Shown piece after piece: positions 61,500-64,000 of a stretch of 64,000 bases of DNA. A model generated the notes under the pieces. That model saw only the letters and a list, made by a program, of their open reading frames with translations. It had not been told where the DNA came from and did not search any database. Positions within the stretch are counted from its first letter, which is position 1, and every line of letters begins with the position of its first letter. The DNA is taken from assembly GCF_009745975.1 (NCBI RefSeq), contig NZ_WHOL01000061.1, positions 103,950 to 167,949 of the forward strand, written 5' to 3'. This DNA comes from Actinokineospora pegani (GTDB lineage: Bacteria; Actinomycetota; Actinomycetes; Mycobacteriales; Pseudonocardiaceae). Made by a program: the position numbers and the translations under genes.

Positions 61500-62447
61500 A
61501 TGATCGAGGCAAGCGGCCTCACCAAGCGGTACGGGAAGACGCTCGCCGTCGACAACCTGTCCTTCACCGCCCAGTCCGGCCGGGTCACCGGCTTCCTCGG
61601 CCCGAACGGCGCCGGGAAGTCCACGACCATGCGGATGGTCCTGGGCCTGGACACGCCGACGGCGGGCGACGTCCGCATCGACGGCAAGCACTACCGCGAC
61701 CTGAAGGACCCGCTGCGCACCGTGGGGGCGCTGCTGGACGCGAAGTGGGTCCACCCCAACCGCTCGGCCCGCGCGCACCTGGCGTGGCTGGCCCGCTCGA
61801 ACCGCATCCCGGCCAAGCGCGTCGACGAGGTCCTGGAGCTGGTCGGCCTGACCGGCGTCGCGGGCAAGAACGCGGGCGGCTTCTCGCTGGGCATGTCGCA
61901 GCGGCTGGGCATCGCCGGCGCGCTGCTCGGCGACCCGAAGGTGCTGCTGTTCGACGAGCCGGTCAACGGCCTGGACCCGGAGGGCATCCTCTGGATCCGC
62001 AAGTTCATGCACCGCCTGGCCGACGAGGGCCGGACCGTGTTCGTCTCCAGCCACCTGCTCTCGGAGATGGCGCTGACCGCCCAGGAGCTGGTGGTCATCG
62101 GCCGCGGCAAGCTCATCGCGCAGACCTCCACCGAGGAGTTCGTGGCGATGGCCACCGAGGCCTCGGTCCGGGTGCGCAGCCCGCAGTTGGACCAACTGCG
62201 CTCGGCGCTGGGCCGCGACGGCGTGTCCATCCGGGACGAGGGCGACAGCCTGGTCGTCACCGGCATCGACGCGGCGGCGATCGGCGACCTGGCCGCGGCC
62301 GCCAGCATCGCGCTGCACGAGCTCAGCCCGCAGCGCGGTTCGCTGGAAGAGGCGTTCATGCAGCTCACCGGCGACTCGGTCGAGTACCACACCGACATCG
62401 CCAACGACACCGCCGCGCTGCTGGCGACCGGGAGCGTGGCGCGATGA
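61500..62447 (+). CDS. ABC exporter ATP-binding protein
   Basis: A 315-aa ATPase of the ABC-2 (CcmA/DrrA-like) exporter class. Walker A is GFLGPNGAGKSTTMRMVLGL, the signature GGFSLGMSQRLGIAGALLG, Walker B VLLFDEPVNGLDPEGI and the H-loop VFVSSHLLSEMA. A C-terminal regulatory tail follows (SVEYHTDIANDTAALLATGS). The ATG at 61500 has GGGGAG upstream. It begins a four-gene or longer operon with two permeases. Substrate is unknown; such exporters often give peptide or antibiotic resistance. Confidence 0.93.
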   Translation: MIEASGLTKRYGKTLAVDNLSFTAQSGRVTGFLGPNGAGKSTTMRMVLGLDTPTAGDVRIDGKHYRDLKDPLRTVGALLDAKWVHPNRSARAHLAWLARSNRIPAKRVDEVLELVGLTGVAGKNAGGFSLGMSQRLGIAGALLGDPKVLLFDEPVNGLDPEGILWIRKFMHRLADEGRTVFVSSHLLSEMALTAQELVVIGRGKLIAQTSTEEFVAMATEASVRVRSPQLDQLRSALGRDGVSIRDEGDSLVVTGIDAAAIGDLAAAASIALHELSPQRGSLEEAFMQLTGDSVEYHTDIANDTAALLATGSVAR

Positions 62448-63208
62448 CCCTCCTCGCCGTCGAGCGGATGAAGCTGTTCACCACGCGGTCCCCGTGGTGG
62501 TGCACGGCCCTCGCGCTCGCCCTGACGGTCGGTTTCGCGGCCCTGATGGCCGCGACCGCCAACGACACCGTGCCGCTGACCGTGGCCGCGACCCAGTTCG
62601 GCTTCCAGTTCGGCCTGGTCGTGGTGATGGTGATGGCCGCGCTCGCGGTCACCACCGAGTACCGGTTCGGCACCATCCGGGCCAGCTTCCTGGCCACCCC
62701 CAACCGGACCTCGGTCCTGCTGGCCAAGACCACGGTCGTGGCGCTGCTCGGCGCCGTCGTCGGCGAGGTCGCCGCGTTCGCGTCCTGGGGGGTCGGCAAG
62801 CTGATCCGGCCCGAGGCCGACCTGGCGCTGCAGACCGCCTACGAGTGGCGCGCGGTGGCGGGCGTGGGCCTGGTCTACCTGTTCGCGGCCGTGCTGGCGG
62901 TCGGCGTCGGCGCGCTGATCCGCCAGTCCGCGGGCGCCATCTCGATCCTGCTGATCTGGACCTTCCTGGTGGAGGGCCTGGTCCTGCTGATCCCGCGAGT
63001 CGGCGACGACATCAACCGCTGGCTGCCGTTCAACATGGCCAACATGTTCATCACCGGCGACCCGGACCCCTCGAACCGCGACGTCGCGTTCGGTCCGCCG
63101 CCCGCGGACGCCGGGCTGGCCCCCTGGCCCGCGCTGGCCTACTTCGGCGGTGTCGCCGTGATCATCCTTGTCATCGCGCTGGTCGTGACGAAGCGGAGGG
63201 ACGCCTGA
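62444..63208 (+). CDS. ABC exporter permease 1
   Basis: A 254-aa ABC-2-type membrane subunit with six helices (ALALALTVGFAALMAATAND; FGLVVVMVMAALAVTTEYRF; VGLVYLFAAVLAVGVGALIR; GAISILLIWTFLVEGLVLLI). The TTEYRFGTIRASFLATPNR loop is conserved in this exporter family. It is 45-50 percent alike its neighbour by eye, so the two probably form a heterodimer. Its ATG overlaps the ATPase stop (ATGA). Confidence 0.9.
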   Translation: MTLLAVERMKLFTTRSPWWCTALALALTVGFAALMAATANDTVPLTVAATQFGFQFGLVVVMVMAALAVTTEYRFGTIRASFLATPNRTSVLLAKTTVVALLGAVVGEVAAFASWGVGKLIRPEADLALQTAYEWRAVAGVGLVYLFAAVLAVGVGALIRQSAGAISILLIWTFLVEGLVLLIPRVGDDINRWLPFNMANMFITGDPDPSNRDVAFGPPPADAGLAPWPALAYFGGVAVIILVIALVVTKRRDA

Positions 63209-63927
63209 TGACGCTCATGGCGACAGAGCGGATGAAGCTGTTCAGCACCCGCTCGCCCTGGTTCTGCTCGGTGCTCGCGGTCGGCCTGGTGGTCGGGTTC
63301 GCCAGTCTGCTCACCCTCACCTCCAACGACCCCGCGCACGTCGACCTCGGGCTGCTGCTGGCAGGCTCGCAGTTCGGGCTGATGGTCGTGCTGGTGATGG
63401 GCGCGCTGGCCATCACCACCGAGTACCGGTTCGGCACCATCCGCACCACCTTCCAGGCCATGCCCGGCCGCACCGCGGTGCTGGGCGCCAAGGCGGGCGT
63501 GGTCGGGCTGCTGGCCCTCGTGCTCGGCGAGGTGGCCGCGTTCGGCGCGTGGGGCGTGGGCAAGGTCTTCGGCGTCGAGGCCGGGCTGTCGTCCAGTGCG
63601 GATTGGCGCGCGGTGGCGGGCCTGGGCGTGGTGTTCGCGCTGTCCGCCGTCGCCGCGGTGGCGGTCGGCGCGCTGATCCGCCAGTCCGCGGGCGCCATCT
63701 CGATCCTGCTGGTCTGGTCGCTGCTGATCGAGGACCTGATCTCGCTGATCCCCAACGTCGGCGACAACATCCGCGACTGGATGCCCTTCGTCTCCGCCCG
63801 CCGCTTCCTCGGCAACGCGGGACCGGACCCGGTGCTGGGCCCCTGGGCGTCGCTGGGCTACTTCGCGGCGATCACGGCGGTGCTGTTCGCGATCGCGGCC
63901 GTCGTGGTGAACAGGCGGGACGCGTGA
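63208..63927 (+). CDS. ABC exporter permease 2
   Basis: A 239-aa ABC-2-type permease, paralogous to the preceding gene: MATERMKLFSTRSPWFCSVL against the first gene's MTLLAVERMKLFTTRSPWW, the same TTEYRFGTIRTTFQAMPGR loop, and VGALIRQSAGAISILLVWSL. Tandem duplication followed by divergence is evident. The ATG at 63208 overlaps the stop of permease 1. Confidence 0.9.
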   Translation: MTLMATERMKLFSTRSPWFCSVLAVGLVVGFASLLTLTSNDPAHVDLGLLLAGSQFGLMVVLVMGALAITTEYRFGTIRTTFQAMPGRTAVLGAKAGVVGLLALVLGEVAAFGAWGVGKVFGVEAGLSSSADWRAVAGLGVVFALSAVAAVAVGALIRQSAGAISILLVWSLLIEDLISLIPNVGDNIRDWMPFVSARRFLGNAGPDPVLGPWASLGYFAAITAVLFAIAAVVVNRRDA

Positions 63928-63937
63928 GGGTCGGGGG

Positions 63938-64000
63938 ATGAGACCACTCGGTCCGCTGTTTCTCGGGGAGACGGCGAACCGGGTGCGGGGAAGTGTCGGC
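63938..64000 (+). CDS. Partial reading frame at the window end
   Basis: An ATG 11 bases after permease 2, with GGGTCGGGGG upstream, opens a frame reading MRPLGPLFLGETANRVRGSV that remains open to the edge. Only 21 codons are visible, so the product cannot be named. It probably belongs to the ABC exporter operon. Confidence 0.35.
   Translation, partial: MRPLGPLFLGETANRVRGSVG

Overview
The window is high-GC, gene-dense chromosomal DNA from an actinomycete. I infer the order Pseudonocardiales (Actinokineospora/Saccharothrix/Amycolatopsis-like). The reasons are HspR-type HAIR operators before dnaK, DUF3558 lipoproteins beside type VII (ESX) accessory genes, FadE5/FabG4/FadA2/HtdX/EtfD homologues of the mycobacterial type, GTP-dependent PEP carboxykinase, many GTG/TTG starts and ATGA/GTGA stop-start overlaps. 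No insertion sequence, CRISPR array or prophage was found.

Layout. 0-4.4 kb (minus strand): dnaK-grpE-dnaJ heat-shock operon, a DUF4097-like lipoprotein, and a TetR regulator preceded by a truncated SMR-efflux reading frame and a 26-bp operator. 4.4-12.4 kb: EtfD-like ETF:quinone oxidoreductase, an MFS transporter, dcd, tRNA-Gly(CCC), an atypical LuxR-type regulator and a FadE5-like acyl-CoA dehydrogenase. 12.5-23.7 kb: thioredoxin-NHL protein, Cpn10-like protein, VanW protein, DUF1206 protein, a methyltransferase/SRPBCC pair, a beta-helix membrane protein and a polar amino-acid ABC importer. 23.9-31.4 kb: type VII secretion accessory and effector island, with small helical substrate, DUF3558 lipoprotein, PPE-like glycine-rich protein, EspG-like chaperone, DUF3558 remnant, ADP-ribosylglycohydrolase, YbaB-like protein, a WXG-like substrate split over two frames, a TNT (NAD+ glycohydrolase) toxin and a likely immunity gene. 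31.4-37 kb: M20 dipeptidase and a branched-chain 2-oxoacid dehydrogenase operon (E1alpha, E1beta, E2). 37-44 kb: two SCP2-like proteins, a TetR regulator, DinB, HtdX-FabG4 and divergent FadA2. 44-50.7 kb: AAA ATPase, a 48-residue small protein, an MFS remnant, a DnaA-box-like cluster, a DUF3311/sodium-solute symporter pair and a ROK kinase. 50.7-57.7 kb: PEPCK, a DUF6802-like protein and a dynamin/GrpE-like/dynamin operon. 57.9-64 kb: two-component system, SDR, TetR and an ABC exporter operon that runs off the window.

Two themes stand out. First, a 14-bp palindrome, YTACY-N4-AGTAR, occurs before etfD, twice before fadE5, in the divergent SCP2/tetR promoter (plus one degenerate copy) and twice between fabG4 and fadA2. 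It ties scattered beta-oxidation genes to one probable TetR regulon that pairs the acyl-CoA dehydrogenase with its membrane electron acceptor. Second, the 29-31 kb segment is a compact type VII effector cassette with an NADase toxin and a small candidate immunity protein of no family I recognise.

Smaller signals include a hairpin holding the DUF1206 ribosome-binding site, tandem HAIR boxes, a receiver domain lacking two phosphorylation residues, and two gene remnants.
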